A stretch of 64,000 bases of DNA from Schistosoma haematobium (GCF_000699445.3 NC_067196.1:42871806-42935805), one strand, 5' to 3'; positions 10,879 through 25,574 are shown, numbered from the stretch's first letter. Numbers and translations are program-made. Notes: a model not told the origin generated them from the letters alone.

Positions 10879-13800
10879 ACGAAAACTTATTGAATTGTGG
10901 AAAATAAATTATCATGGTTCATTTTTGTTAAACAAATTATTTTGTTACTGTGATTACCGAGTAATTATATATATAAATATATACATAGTAGCTTAGTTTT
11001 TTTGATAGTCAGTCAGTAAAAATGTAATATAACAGTTTAATATCTACACGTTTACTTGGTGTTTGACTCAGTCATGAAAAAGTTCATATGTATCTGCATT
11101 ATGAAACTATCATCATGACATGACTGTCAAAAAGAGACGATGTTAGCTAGATTTTTGTGATTTCATATTAATTCTTCCTTCAAAGGGTGATCTCAATGAC
11201 ATTATCCTAATTCCTATTTACTCAATAAAATCTGATGTTACATGAATGGTTGTTATCTACTTTGTGTGTCAAGGTCATAGACTATTACTATACAACACAG
11301 TTGTTGCTTTTCAAAATTCGACTTTCGTATAGAAAGCAAACTTATCCTGAAAGTCCCGCATCCCCTATCTCTATTGGCATGTAAATTGTTAACCTTAAAG
11401 TGTTGTCGTAGGACAGACATTCAGTTTATTCCAGTCCCCATTTATCGAGTCATATTATAATAAACCTCAATAATTAGTAAATGGTACACAGAAAATCCAA
11501 TACCTTAATCGTTTTTATCAATATTTAACAATAACCGATTTTTTATTTTACTTCAATTTTTTTATATTTAACTGAAACCATTGAGTTTTTTAGCAAACGA
11601 ATTTTTTATTAAAAACGTTTCTGTGTCACGAGTGCTGACATGAAAGTCTAGATTGCCATCGTAATAAAAATTAATTGAAGATATTTTGAGTACTTTGATA
11701 CACTCATCACTGTCCCTCATGACTTCTGCAAAGATAACCAAATACATATTAGACTGTTTTTGAAAACTAAACAAAATTGTTGATGCATATTTTCACTGAT
11801 AGATATTTCTTTGTTACAAGTCTCAAGAGAACTTATATCGTCCTATGGTGATTATCAACTGATATACTTTTGTATTCAAATCCCCAAGTATTATTACATT
11901 CGGGGGATGATAACCAGTTTATTGTTTAATACAAGGTTCCAGAGTGCCTTTGCAAACTATGAAAACTATACATTAAATACATTACTTGCACATCTTTCTT
12001 CAGTTGTCCTTTACATGCTTCAGGATTCCTTCGATTATATTATTATTACAATTTCTCTTTGTTAACATTCCTTTTCTCTTCAATTTAATCTTCTCAATCT
12101 TCTGCTGCTAGGCATTCAACTTCTGATAAGTGCTACATAGTACTTATATTTGTCAACATGAGTAGCATACGTTACAGGTATTTTGTTGTTTCAGCAGTTC
12201 TAGTTGAAAAGGTGTTTAAACAATATAATACAACATATCTCGGTCGGATAAATTCACACTGATCTGTTTTGATTTATTATATTTGCTCATTTGAAAATTT
12301 ACAATTTGTGTTTCCCATTTGTCAAAGTTTAACTTCATTGGATCTCTTATCGATATGTAAACATGTATAAAGTAACTCGACTGCGTATTAAAAACTCCAA
12401 ACAGTTATATACAAGACACTTCAGTGTTCATCTTAGGTTATACTATTCCAATATATCTTGTTTCATATATTACTGAATAAGACGGTTCATATTTGCCTGC
12501 TGAACAATGTAATTTTGAATTGCAGATACATTGTTATCACATTGAATATCTAAATATCCTATTCAAATTTCTATCAGCAAGCTAAAAATCTAAGGTTAAA
12601 GGGTATTATGCTGCATATCCCTAACCAAAAAATATCCAGTTATAACATATATAGATAACATATCTAGAACATAAGTATAATTCACATACTTTTTTAAATG
12701 GAAAGTACTAATAAGATCATTCGTTTTATAGCTTAAAATAAACTTATCAAACATTTAGTTATCTGGCTTTTTTGCACAGGCCAATGTTTCATCAATAAAA
12801 TGTAACAAAACGTAAGCATCAGTTGAAAGAAATAAAATGTGTATTGAGAAAAAATAGTGTTAAATCAAAATGAAAGCAATAAACAGTGCAATATAATGAT
12901 ATGTATATTTCATTAGTTAGTTTTAATAGATTCCTAGTTGGAAGAAAAGTTAACTACTCCATCTGGTCAGTCATCAAAGAGAATAAATTCCGAATTTACT
13001 ATGTGCTTATTGATTATTCAATAAATCTAGTAAAACATTTGACACTATCTTGATTCAGAATGTAAAAACAATAATACACTATATAAATGACGATAGAGAA
13101 ACTATTATGCATACAGATTTTCTCCCATAAAAGATTACTTTTGTACTAAAAAAAGAAAAAAACAACACTATGTTAATTTACATTTCCAGTTGTAACTGAA
13201 AATATTATTCAGTTTATCCTGTCTATATGATTACGGATAACTATGATAACCGGTAAAAGTGATGCTTAGAAAGTTGCCGAATAAATAATTAGTAAGACAA
13301 TTACAGAGTGAAAATAGATCTGGTCAGAAATGAAAATTGTTTTATTTACATAGTATTATTCACTAAAATTATACTCATCTCATGGAAAAAAAATAACATT
13401 TCAATTTGTAGACAATAATATCATATAACAAATGATTTGTAAAATTCATCTTGATAATTATGTTGTAGGCAGTTAGTTATTATAGTTTATATAACGTGAT
13501 AGAGAATACATTGTCTTCCTGATTATTAGATTTATATACTATGAATGAATTTTATCACCTTTAAATATGTATAGAGCGACTAATTTTACAACGTACATTT
13601 AAAATACACGAACAATAATTTGATTTATTGTAATATGTTACTAAGTAACATGTGCATTATAAACTAATCATACGAAACTCTTTGTCTAACGAAGCAAGCA
13701 TAAGCCTGAGCAACGAAAATTAAACATTTCAGTGGTCAATCTTTTATATAAGCATCACTGGTATTCTTTCACGACCATGTTGTCTTACAATATCATACAC

Positions 13801-16800
13801 AGTAAAGAGCACGTATACATTAAACTCGACTGAGATATCAGAAATTTCAATACATCCTGATGATAGAACTTATCGAATTTCAGCATCAACACTGCTTAGT
13901 TTTGGTAGTTAAATCAATAATATAACATCTGCTGAGAACACTTTTTGTTCATTTAGTACTTTTCAATGTCAGCTAGATTGATATACACACAATTTAGTTT
14001 AATAGTTGGGCAGGTAAGGAATTACCAAAGGCTTACTGATCACAGCGAATGAGTTCCCTTATTCATCAATTTTAAACTTTTCAGTTATAACGTTATTTTA
14101 TATATTTCATAATTTCTTTTGCGACCAACTGTTCAAGGGTTTGGTGCTTGTTACTATTAGTGCAATTTTTATGAGTTAAAAAATTCCATGCTATTGTGCT
14201 GATGTAAAGGCATGACAGTTTAAACAAATACAATTTTATTATCATGTCCTGGTTTGTTTATGAATTACCAGCTGAAAACAAGGTCAACGAACAGGGATAA
14301 GTTCATGGACTTACGCTAATTTTTGTATCACAGCACCCTAACCAGAAAGAGATAGATCAAAAGGATAAATATATAAAATATCTGTTATTCAAATATTGAA
14401 TTAAGTTAAAAAATGACTAGTAGCATTATTTTTTTCGTTATCACCTAAACTGATTTACTTTTTACTGTGAAGTAGAAAGCATGTTACTGATACAGGTAAA
14501 AAATTTACTAGTGAATGCGTTAAGAATGGAAAGTATAAGAAAAACTGTGACTGACATTGTGAAATACCTCTTTTGATGAATTTCTCCATAATCTGCAGTT
14601 TAACATACCTATCTTATTCATCTCTAGTACCATTAGTATCCATAGCCTTGAACGTGATATAAGATTCACTCAAATTTGAAGAACAATTTCCCTGGTAAAT
14701 GGAAAAGGACTCCTGTTTTATCAGCACTGTGCATGAAACATTCAAATCTACCCATTTAGTACTTTATATTTTACTGTGGTTTAATGTATGTTCATCAATC
14801 CACCTCAACACTTGTGCTCATCATTTATACATGGATGTGCGAATGCACAAAACAAATGTATGAATATTAATTATTGCTATACAAAAACTTTAAAATACGT
14901 TAAAGCCGTAATATCAGACAATATCGGAAAAAATCTTGAAAAACTTGGGCTAATAAGAGGGTTACAGTGGAATCAAATATATGAGAATATAACACACACT
15001 AAGATGTTATTTATTTCAATAAGATTATCTATTTGGGTCTGACATTTTATTGGTAGATTTAATTACCAGTACACTGAAAGATATAAAATTAGAAATTAGT
15101 CTGAATAACACTTACCAATATGTCAGTAGGATCTACATTCAAGAGGACAACTTCACTTTTCTTACTCATGTATCATTAGAGATTTCGTTATAAAACTTAA
15201 GGATTAATTGTATTGATGAATTAATTAACTAGTAGAGTTGTAACAGTATACTTGGTAGTTTCAAATGACATGGTTAAAATTGTGAAATCCGCATAATTAA
15301 CCTAGTGTTTTGCTAGAGGGAGTAATTAAAATATTCTTTTGATAGGTAAATTCAAGTGATATGATAATAGTATTTTGTATAAATGAATTATTCTTAGTTG
15401 AAGAATAATTTGATATCTAGTTATAAATAGAATCGTTTGTCCAATTAAATGCAACATTTATTTATTCTGTAAGTAAAGCAATAATAAGAAAATAGATTAT
15501 GGTAGTAGCATTAATTAAAACAAAATAATTTTAATGAGTTTTAAAAAAAATAATAATAACAATACTAAATAAAGAGACTAAGTGGTACAAAATAACTAAC
15601 ATTGTCAGATTTAATTAAATATGTTCAGTTGTCAAAAGCTTTAAGTAGAGAATGGTTGATACGGTTGTTGCTTAATATTTACAGTTTAACATTTATTCTC
15701 TTACGAATATATATAGACTTAATACGTGGTGATTCATTTTCCGCATAAAAAAAACATTTACAATAAAGTCGTCGTATACTTTGACGAGATTGCAATAGAA
15801 CCTCGTTTAACTTACTTTAAGAACACAATGAAGAAACTATTTAACAGTTTTGTATGTAAACAATAAAAAGTGAGATTTGACAGAGTGAATTGTACAGTTG
15901 TCAGTGGATAACATAAGAGTTGAAAATTTAGGTTTAGATTGCGGATAGTTTCAGGTTTTCATACATTTTACGGAATTTCATACTTAAACAATACAGCTGT
16001 ATATACATGACAGTAAACAAAACAGCTTCGACACTAATAAAATTATTTGTTTGTTTAATTTTTATTTTTATGTTTTGCCTAGCGAACATTAACCTGTCAC
16101 TATTGGTGTATAGTAACTGCCTTCATATATCTAAGGCAATTAACCATTAGAAATGATATTTTCTACACATATGAATATGTGTTTCTAGATTCGACATCGT
16201 TCAGAACTTTGTGGAACCCAATTATCTTTCATATGGTACTATGTTTTTCTTGAAATCTACGCTTTCAAAAGTGAATGAGAAGTCACGGCTGTCATAAAGG
16301 ATTAAAATAATCAACTTCATTTTACAATCTAATTTACTACAACTGATTATTCAAATGTCGGTAGTTAGGATTGTATGACAAGATTTTAGTTTGAATTTCT
16401 TAGTATTAGTAATATCTAGACACCTGTCTGATTATATTTCCTAGTTTTAGGTATATTTTACATGTTATGAACCAGAAGTGGATTATAAAAATAAAAATAA
16501 CATGTTCGCTGTCCTAAATGAAAAGTTTTTAATAAAATTAGTATATTTATAACTAAATCCGATTGACCATTGACCAGTTGTTTTAAAAGTAAATATTTCA
16601 AAGCGTAGCCAAGAGTAGTCTTTTTTATTTGGAGGTTTTCTTAAAATTTACCACACTTTTTACAAATCAAACAGAATCTGTAATTTTTTACACAACTATT
16701 CAAATTATACTGATTCAGTTAGACACGAAGAAAAGCGAAAGTTGCAAAGATTGTGCATAAATCCTTCAATCTATCCATTTATAATTATACTACAACTAAT

Positions 16801-17190
16801 GGCACTATCGTGCGAAGAAGACATTATTGATCCAAATGTCAACAACTCAGTATACTGTTGATTAATATGTTATTACATCGTTGTATGTTTTCTGTGATTC
16901 ATGATAACCAAAGTATGAAATTTACAGTGAATTTGAATCGATTAAATATGTATATCATTTGTAAGACAACAGAAAAATGTTCAGATCCTTTCAAATTTCT
17001 TTGTTGTCATGAGAATTATTTTAATGGTTGATAAATCTTCGCAAAAATTAAATATAATACTAATAACAATAATGATAAACAGTAAAAAAAAACAGAACTG
17101 ATCATTTTCTCTTAGTTAATAATTCTCACTGATACCCTACCCTCAAAATATTGTCTATTACTCAGAATTGTGTAAATGATTATACTTTTT
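10879..17190. other. Non-coding AT-rich DNA, nothing recognised
   Basis: Small frames (11568-11774, 11811-12065, 14788-15042) lack splice context, codon pattern or family resemblance. Could be intergenic or part of a long first intron of the integrin gene. Confidence 0.55.
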
Positions 17191-17715
17191 GTTATGACTT
17201 TTGACAGTTAAATATCACGTGATTTATTCGCCAATCAGAATACTACTTGTACATTCTTAACACTGTGCCACAACAATAACGTATTGGCCGGTATGAGCAG
17301 CCTAGAGCCCTTATTAGTCCTTTTCCTGCCTAGCCGTACCTGTTGAATCCAGAACGCTAATATAAGCTTCCACTGTATGAATCACATATTTTGGACATAC
17401 TTGGTTTAAATACAAGCAAACCAGATCACATCATATTATAAAATTAAAAATAATGTTTATACAAGATCAAGCCAATAGGTGGCTTCGAATGTGAGAGACT
17501 TTAATTAATAAACTGAGCATAACTTATGAATAGTAATTCGTATAATAGTAGTCTATAGATCGAAATATAGCTTATAATAAGAGGAATATAAATATACTTA
17601 ACCTAGTTATTCAATAGTTATGCAATAAGAATATATGTATAATATTAGTTCATTAATAGCTCTCAGAAGTTACTCATAATTTATCTTCTCTAGGATATAA
17701 CACTTTGACAACTAA
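17191..17715 (+). repeat. Mosaic interspersed repeat, 3' half shared with SINE at 62 kb
   Basis: The first half (17191 to about 17455) is unusually GC-rich for the region and has TATTGGCCGGTATGAGCAGC, AGCCCTTATTAGTCC and a TATA-like AATATAAGCTTCC, suggesting a promoter-bearing end (LTR-like). From ACAAGATCAAGCC (about 17461) onward it matches, with divergence, the sequence after the tRNA-like head at 62060-62280 (AAGATCAAGCCCA, AGAGACT, TTCGTATAATAGTAGTC, AGGAATATAAATATA). No coding sequence is present. Confidence 0.6.
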
Positions 17716-18884
17716 CAATATTGATCATTATATAGATAGAAGCAAATTAAATCACTGACATAATGTTTCCACAAAAATAATGGACTAGACATGAATATTA
17801 CTCATTAAAAGACTAGACACATACACCCACACACAGAGATGACTAATCTCATCAACCCAATAAAACTTTTTATAAACTTTAACGAATGACAATAAAAAAC
17901 TAATAACCTTAGTAGCAAGTCAATGTATATGAATAATCAGGGAAATTGTAGCTATGGTAATAATAATAATTATTATAATAAGTTAACAAGTTTAATTATT
18001 CAGAGCTCTATCCTAATAATGATGATAATAGTTAAGAAGCTGGCTGATAAGTTTCAACGAAACTACTTAATTCAATGTGGTTAAAATTTCGTATGGGCTC
18101 TTCTATTACATCATCATAAACTCAGATAATTGGATTTGTTAACAGTCCATCACACATTAACCATGGATACTATATCCTAGCAAAGATGTCATTATCTAAA
18201 TATATTACCATACCACCTAAGGCTTAACCATTCCTTGAGACAAAGTTGGTTTAAAGGTGATCTTGACTAGTTGAGTCTGGAAATTTCTGAATTTGATCGG
18301 GTATTATCATTTTTCTTGTATATTGCTGTCTAACTTTAATGATTTTATGGTTAATTTCATTTATGCCACATACACTACACACTGCATACAATAAATGTTT
18401 AAAGTTCACCATTGAATTAATAAAATAGATGAACAAATCAATTTACAGTTAATTTTGTTTGAACACAACTGAGTGGTTTTTTAAGACAATTTTCTTACAT
18501 AATCAACACAATGACAATATTAATAATTTCATTACAGCCATTAATTATCATACATCATTTCTTATCAAAATATGTGAGTAATCGTATTTTTCCATAGTTA
18601 TGTGGCAATGTGGCTTTACTTAGTACACTTTTATCATCAACAGTTTATCCGCATCAGTTTTGTACGCGTGTAAAATAGAATCCAAGAAGTAACTAGGATA
18701 GTTTGGTGTAGACTAGTATATCATAAAAACTGGTTATATATGAATCTGTAGAACGTAAACTATGGAAAAACTACATGACAGAAGTCGAAATTTCTGAACA
18801 AATAATACTCAAAAATTGTGAATGATGTTTTCATACTGGACTCAATTAATACTAATATTTGGGATTTCCGGAGAATGTGGGAGT

Positions 18885-19205
18885 TTCACCGCTGAAATCA
18901 CAAACTAATCTCAGTCGGATCACATTGGAAAACCTGAAAGCATTTAATAGCCAATTCATCATAGTGTGAGATTTCTCAACAGTGTGAGTCAGCGATCTCA
19001 TACAAGAGAATTGAATAGAGGAACGTCCGTCTCACATTTAAACGCTTAACCTCTAGACCAATGAGCTGATATACAACGGTGTTAATACCTAACTTGAATC
19101 AACTCACGATATTATGCAACCTTCATTCATTGCATGTGGTGGATAACTGACTCAAATCCGACGCGTATATAAGTCTACTGCTTACAGCTTGTCAGTAAAA
19201 CTGCA
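18885..19205 (-). mobile_element. Hammerhead-like SINE, divergent subfamily
   Basis: It contains ACATTGGAAAACCTGAAAGC, GAGATTTCTCAACAGTG in place of the GGACTCCTCAGCAGTG stem, an A-box-like CTCTAGACCAATGAGCTGA and GGTGTTAATACCTAACTTG at the head. The body between ribozyme and A box (CGATCTCATACAAGAGAATTG) is shared with the + strand copy at 24.05-24.27 kb. Those two copies therefore form a subfamily in which the ribozyme part has drifted in the same way. Confidence 0.75.
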
Positions 19206-19354
19206 AATGTTACATTTCGCAGCTATTCACTACTGTAACATGATTATTATTGACGTGGTACTTGAGACGATTATAGAAGTTTTTAGTTTAAGATGTGAAC
19301 TGATCTCAGGTAGTATGATGTCATGATCAGTGAAGTTTCCTGTTTAACATATAA

Positions 19355-19500
19355 TGGCTTCATGGTCTAATAATGTGTTTTGACTCAGGAGCCGTCAAAC
19401 TTCAAATAGACTTGCTCCTTGGTAACCAACATTAGAAACTTATATAGGAAAAGACAACATGGTCGACATAGTTCTAGCCAACTTAGTGTCCAAAGGTTCA
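19355..19500 (+). repeat. Degenerate tRNA-like repeat
   Basis: GGCTTCATGGTCTAATAATG followed by GACTCAGGAGCC resembles a decayed tRNA head (A-box-like GGTCTAATAATG). It is followed by CTCCTTGGTAACCAACATTAG, which looks like a retroelement body. The B box is not recognisable. I support this only from general resemblance to tRNA-derived repeats. Confidence 0.35.
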
Positions 19501-20049
19501 TAGCCTCATCAATCAATTTACCATTCTTACTACTGTTTTATATCTAACATCAGGATTATTCATTCGGTAATTTTACTGTGATCAACAAAATAGTCTTACA
19601 TACATAATGGATAAAATGTCAAATCACTTATCAAGTCACTGTATGTAGCATACCGTTCAAAACTTATCGTTAAAATAAGAAAACGTGACAAATAAATGTA
19701 TATTGATTTCAATATGCAGATTGTGTACTTTTTCTACAAAAGAAAATCCAGTAATATTACTTTTTTGTCAAAAATCAATAGTTCTATATAAATCCATATA
19801 TACTTCTTATTGCTAGACAATTTTGCTTCACACACAGAAATTGTTCCTCAGGTGTTTGAGATGAAAATAAATAGATTTGTTTATATTACCTTTAATATCT
19901 ATTTTTCTTCATCATTTTGAACAAATATTCTTAATGTTGAGTGTGTACGTGCGTGTATGTAATAACTAGGACAGAACTACTTTGGAAATTCAAACATTAT
20001 TGATGATAATAAACATGGGACAATTTCTCTATCCCTTTCTCTCTCTCTC

Positions 20050-20085
<36 letters not shown>

Positions 20086-22434
20086 TAGAGTTCTTCATAG
20101 GTAGTCGAACTGATAAATTTGCTTGCATTACTGATAATTAGATAGTCGGATCAAATAGCTTCTTCCACTATTATTATGTTTAAGTTTAATGTCCGATATA
20201 TAAAAATTGTATTGTTTATTTGTTTTTTTCGTCATAAATTTCTCGGACACAGACCTCTAAAAGTTGAAGAAAGATGATCCAGAAAATTGTGATCTTGTGA
20301 TGAATATGTGAAATTTAATGTTCATACATACGTATCTGTAAATATTTGGATTTATTAAAGTAATTTGATCGTCGGCCTTTTTTCCAATTTGAAGCGTTTT
20401 GTTTATCCTAAAATATTTTTTCCCAGTTAACATTAAATATACAGATATGCTACATACATATCTAAAGTGAACAGTTTATTTTGAACTTAAAAAGAGAATT
20501 TTATTTGATACCTTAACAATAATTCTGCACAGTATTTTAGTAATGTTTGCTAATCCTTGCAATAGGCTCTCATCATAGATAATTGAACAATTCAATGTGA
20601 AGTAAAAGTAATTGTAAATTTTCATAAAAAAAGACAAAACAGTAAGCAATTGATGTAAATCAGTTGTACATCATCCGTAGTTATAATTGAGGCTGAATAC
20701 TTAAAAATATAAGTTAGACAAAGCTAACTCGGTAAGTAATAAACCGATTGACATTAATTGATGTGTATTTATGAATTTCATAATGGATCAAAGTGCGTGC
20801 TATAATGTACGTCAGTTTCAAAGCTGAATCGCATTCCCACCTCTTATGATTTGGGTTTAGGATTAGTATCACTAGTCTTCACATTTAAAGCGTGGCTCGA
20901 AGCAAAGTCCACTGACTAACATTTACTAGTAAATGAGTTGTTCAATATGCAAAGCAAGTTTCATTCAGCTAATAGTAATACAATTATTTGTAAACAGTTT
21001 ATATTTCTAGGCATTCTAATTTGTTTTCCATTGAATTTATGTTTTAAAAAAGATAACTTGAAGAAATTTAATCCAAGCATTAAGCTAGATTGTTACATTT
21101 TTCGAGATATGTAGTGAATGAAGGATGATTTTCTATGTATGTTTACTAAACTAGTTTGATTAACTGCAATGGAACATGATTACATGATGTCAAAACTGTA
21201 AATGTAGAAAATGAAGAAAATGAGTCAATAAAGTGAATTTTCTGATAAAATTAATAAAAATACCCTTGATTGTATGATTTTCATTTTTTAACCAACTTGT
21301 AGATCCATTAATGCTAGTTAGTTGTAGAGACAATTCAATTCGTAACTGCAACTGATTATTTACAATGAATTGATCATTGAGTACTTACCAATGTCTATCG
21401 ATAACATTGCAACTTGATAGATGGAATTCAATTAGGACTGTAGGACGTCACGAACATGATATTGGTCACTATTCAATAATTAATCCGTTGCAAATCTCTC
21501 AATCCTGCAGGACGACAACTGCAGTTTGGATACTTCAGTAATTATGTCTCAGACCATGAAGATAGTTGACGTAGTTTCAAATCTTACAGAGAGCATCAGT
21601 TTTCCTAGGACTACAGGTACAGCCTGATGATGAGTGTCACCTAGTACGAAATCGAAGTTAAGTAGGTTTTTTTGTTATCTACATTCAACCACCTTATATT
21701 TGAAACTAATTTTGTCAATTATTTTTATCATTTCAATCGGATTAATCAATTGTTCATTAGAAATTAATTAATTTCTCTGAGTGAAATAGCACTAATGAAA
21801 AAAGTGATAAACCGATCAAACACTGTACTACACTGACTATACAAATTAATCATTTTGGAAGTATGAACAATAATTTAGCTAGACCTTTTATCAAATCAAC
21901 ACCGTTTAAAATGTGTAGGATATCTTATAAGAATTGACATTAAATTTCCGATATATATATATAATATTAGGTAAGATTTACGTTATAAATAACTGAAACA
22001 AAAAATCTTAAATAAAATATTCTATAAACAATATAGTAGCTGAATTTTTCTAAAATTGATTGGTTAGCCGGTTCTAATTTTCAGTGAACGAATTCGCATT
22101 ACATTCAGGATGCTGATCTAAGTTTTTTTCTCACTGAAGTGAAATATAACAATTAGTAGTATGTGAGCTAATAATCACTATCGATTGGTTGCACCTGAAT
22201 TATGGGACCATACATTGAATTGTTCTTTAGTATGGAGATCCATTAATAATAATAATAAAATTAGTGGTCACTGCAACTCGATCCACTAAAAAAACTAATT
22301 AAAATCAAAGCCATTGGAAACGAAATGTTTTTTTATTTATCGCAATTTTTATGATAATCCCTAGCAAAAAATTGTTCAATTGAATTGAATATGATGGTTA
22401 GTTCATTATGAAGTGTGTTTATATTATGAACTGA
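19501..22434. other. Non-coding AT-rich DNA
   Basis: Besides the 20.04 kb microsatellite, 21430-21690 is slightly more GC-balanced (AGCCTGATGATGAGTGTCAC, TAGTACGAAATC) and may be an old repeat end. No gene seen. Confidence 0.5.
20035..20082. repeat. (CT)n/(AT)n microsatellite
   Basis: A CT run followed by an AT run of about 30 bp. Likely polymorphic in length. Confidence 0.95.
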
Positions 22435-22520
22435 TATCATTTTGATAATCACTGAGAACTTGGAAGCACTGGGCAGTTGCTTCGTTCTATTCCGAAACAT
22501 ATAACAGTATATACTCATAA
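22435..22520 (-). mobile_element. Hammerhead-like SINE fragment
   Basis: GAACTTGGAAGCACTGGGCAG and TTGCTTCGTTCTATTCCG match the ribozyme and tail region of the family. Nothing of the head is left. Confidence 0.55.
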
Positions 22521-22783
22521 GCTCACCAGAAGTCAAATCAAAAACCATTAGATTTCTAAGTGATCCCATTAACTCTAGATCGAATAATTCATATTTCTAA
22601 CTTCAGCTTGGTAGGGACTTTCATTCATTATAACCGGTGATGACGAGTACAGAGTTATTTCTGATGTCATATAATTTCAAAGCAAGGAGTGTGATGATCG
22701 TAAGTTGTAGAAAATAAGATAAAAACCACAAAGATAAAACTAAATTTATTTCATTTTAATCGCTGAAAAATTCTCATTATATT

Positions 22784-23696
22784 AAAACACAATTGTATGA
22801 ACGAAGAATATTCTTTTCAATAATTTCTCATCAGGTTCTACAATTATAAATCCAGATTAATAATCCATAAAATTGGCCAGATTTAAGGCAAAATACATCA
22901 TTTGGAAATTGTAATATGTGAATCAGGAATTGTTTGTTATATAAATAAAATTGTTAATGTTGGGGCTGACTAATATGAAGTGTTAACTTGAATCAGTTTA
23001 TAAGCGAAATAAAATTGTGAGATAAATTATCAGAATAAATATGGTCAACATGGGGTAAGAGAGAGAGAGACTGCGAATCCTACAGACGGCTGAAGCAATT
23101 GCTATTCGAATCAAAAAGCCAGAGCTTTGTATCCAAAAGAAGTACGTTCAGCCACTCCTTTTACCCTGGCCAACTAGCTAATAATCAATCTTATAATGTG
23201 GTGACGTAATCTGGTTAATGTTCATTTTATGTCCCAAACTTTATTATTATTATTATTATTATTATTATCACTGTTATTATTATTATTGTCTTTACACTTG
23301 ATAACCCCCTTTTTGATGAATTTATTCAATATCCACCCCTGAATCTACTATAGTTGACCTAATTATTTCACATATTACGTAATTTCCGATTTGTAATCAC
23401 AATATTCTCTCTCTCTCTCTCTTACCCCATGTTGACCATATTTATTCTGATAATTTATCTCACAATTTTATTTCGCTTATAAACTGATTCAAGTTAACAC
23501 TTCATATTAGTCAGCCCCAACATTAACAATTTTATTTATATAACAAACAATTCCTGATTCACATATTACAATTTCCAAATGATGTATTTTGCCTTAAATC
23601 TGGCCAATTTTATGGATTATTAATCTGGATTTATAATTGTAGAACCTGATGAGAAATTATTGAAAAGAATATTCTTCGTTCATACAATTGTGTTTT
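22784..23696 (+). mobile_element. Penelope-like element remnant with inverted ends
   Basis: Two near-identical arms, 22784-23071 and 23407-23696, are reverse complements. Between them, directly after the left arm, lies a + strand coding remnant (23071-23182) reading LRILQTAEAIAIRIKKP and ending LLLPWPTS before a TAG stop. This is the same C-terminus as the Penelope-like element at 46 kb. The right arm is the 3' untranslated part, the left arm an inverted copy of it. Inverted partial terminal repeats of this kind are known for Penelope-like elements. A (TTA)n run (23240-23290) lies in the 3' region. Reverse transcriptase is absent. Confidence 0.8.
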
Positions 23697-23844
23697 ATTC
23701 CATTTTACAAAATGCTATTAGTTGCAGTTTCTTTCTTTCAAAATATTCTTAATAACAAGTGTTTACTTTAAGTGTATTTCGACATGGTTATTTCGCTGTT
23801 ATTTCTCTGGGAATTAATACGTCAAAATGAGGATTTATGGAGAT

Positions 23845-24275
23845 TCTAGTAATTTTGATAGTTGAATCCATGAGTTCTCCTAGTATGGGACTCTACAGCA
23901 GTGCTCATCCACGATCCCGCGCGCATGACTCGAACCCAGAGCCTTCCGTCTTACGCGCGAACGCTTAACCTTTAAACCATTGAGTTAGCATCCAACAGTA
24001 TTAATGTCTAACTTCAATCTGCCCATCATAAATCGATTTAAGTTGATCATTAACACCGTCGGATTTCGGCTCAATGATCTAGAGGTTAGGCGTTTAAATG
24101 TGTGACAGACGTTTCTCTATTCGATTCTCTTGTATGAGATCGTGGAATCGCACTGTTGAGAAATCTCACACTATGATGAATTGGCTATTAAATACTTTCA
24201 GGTTTTCCAATGTGATCCGAATGAGAATAGTTCGTGACTTCAGTGGTGAAAATTCCACAATCTCCAAAAATCCAT
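23845..24275. mobile_element. Head-to-head pair of hammerhead-like SINEs
   Basis: A - strand copy (about 23850-24040: CCTAGTATGGGACTC, ATGACTCGAACCCAGAGCC, AACGCTTAACC, TTAATGTCTAACTTCAAT) meets a + strand copy (about 24048-24275: TTAACACCGTCGG, CTCAATGATCTAGAGGTTAG, CACTGTTGAGAAATCTC, TTTCAGGTTTTCCAATGTG). The two are of different subfamilies: the right one is like the copy at 18.9 kb. The ribozyme region is truncated in the left copy and decayed in the right one. Confidence 0.75.
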
Positions 24276-25574
24276 ATACTGCTATTAATTATAAAGGTCA
24301 ATAATTTGGGATTATTTACGATTATTCATTGACTAATGTGTAATTGTATCTTAGAACTACGGAATTTTCAACTATTTTGTTGAATGACTAAGTAATTACT
24401 ACCTTATGATTTAACATGATTTCACATACATTTTTCTAGATAGCCTTACAGCTGACTACTAATAAATTGGTTAGATGTTGATTATTGGTATTCTTCATTT
24501 TACTTTTACAATACACTTCACAACGCATGTTCTTTATTTTCATCCTTAAAAATATTTCAATCTTCTTTAATTCTTAAAATGAACATAATCGTTAGAAATC
24601 ATACGCGCAAGTTAATATTAGGTATTGTAAAAACAACTTACTATTTTTGTTTTGTTTTAGAAATATGAATTAGTTAAGACAATTTAATTTGAATTAATAA
24701 GTCATTCAAATGCTTTCTTTTTTTATTATTAACATGGTAACATAATTGTTTAACTGAATACACTAATGCATGTTTCCTTCATTTATTGTCTTTTCCGTCT
24801 ATTTGTTCTAATAAACATGACACACTGCATTTAATGTGAATTAAACAGTTTGAAATTTAACAACGAAATGATTCACGTTTGACTGTTATATATTAATCTA
24901 AGTTAAACAGTATTGTTTTTTTCTTCTATTATTTTACTAAACTTATACAAGATTTTCTTGAACTCCAGGGTATGATCTTATTGTTTCACCAGTTATGATT
25001 AGTATATTTGTTTTGTTTTCATTTGAAATAAACAGTATGTAATTACGCGCCAAATCATTCACTACTTACATGTATATTCAATTAGTATTAACTATGTCCA
25101 ATATTTAGTCCAAACAAATGTAAGATTATTATCATTATTTAATTAATCAATAGAAGTAATAGAATGATGTGTTATTCCTATCGGCAAAATGTTTAAAATG
25201 TTTTTCTGAAATGACTTACTAAATAGCTTATCCGACATACAAGATGACAATTACTTATATAACTGACTCACTATTATTACTAAAAGCTTTAACGGAATGT
25301 TACTAATGTGAGTTATGAAAATGAAATGTTAATAATGAAAAAAAATTTGTTCTTACTGTTAGGAATCTTCAAAATAAATAATAAACCATGTTATTTTGTC
25401 TTATGCTCATTTTAATTCTAATAATTACTGTCTGAATACAATTTAAGGATAAAAGATTACAAGGTATAAAGTTTTATCCAATTATAGAATTTTGTGATTG
25501 TTTTGCCTAGTGAAGAAAAATATTTATTTAACGCTGTCAAATAATTTAACATTTTATTTTAGTGATGTAATCAC
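24276..25574. other. Non-coding AT-rich DNA, nothing recognised
   Basis: No coding or RNA signal. Confidence 0.6.

Noticed and set aside
21615..21660. CTGATGA followed 17 bases later by GAAATC, like a hammerhead
   Set aside because: No stem II pairing next to the core and no GTC-like cleavage site with matching stem I could be found.
23645..23670. CCTGATGAG ... GAAAAG in the Penelope-like arm
   Set aside because: The intervening bases form no convincing stem II; probably chance in AT-rich sequence.
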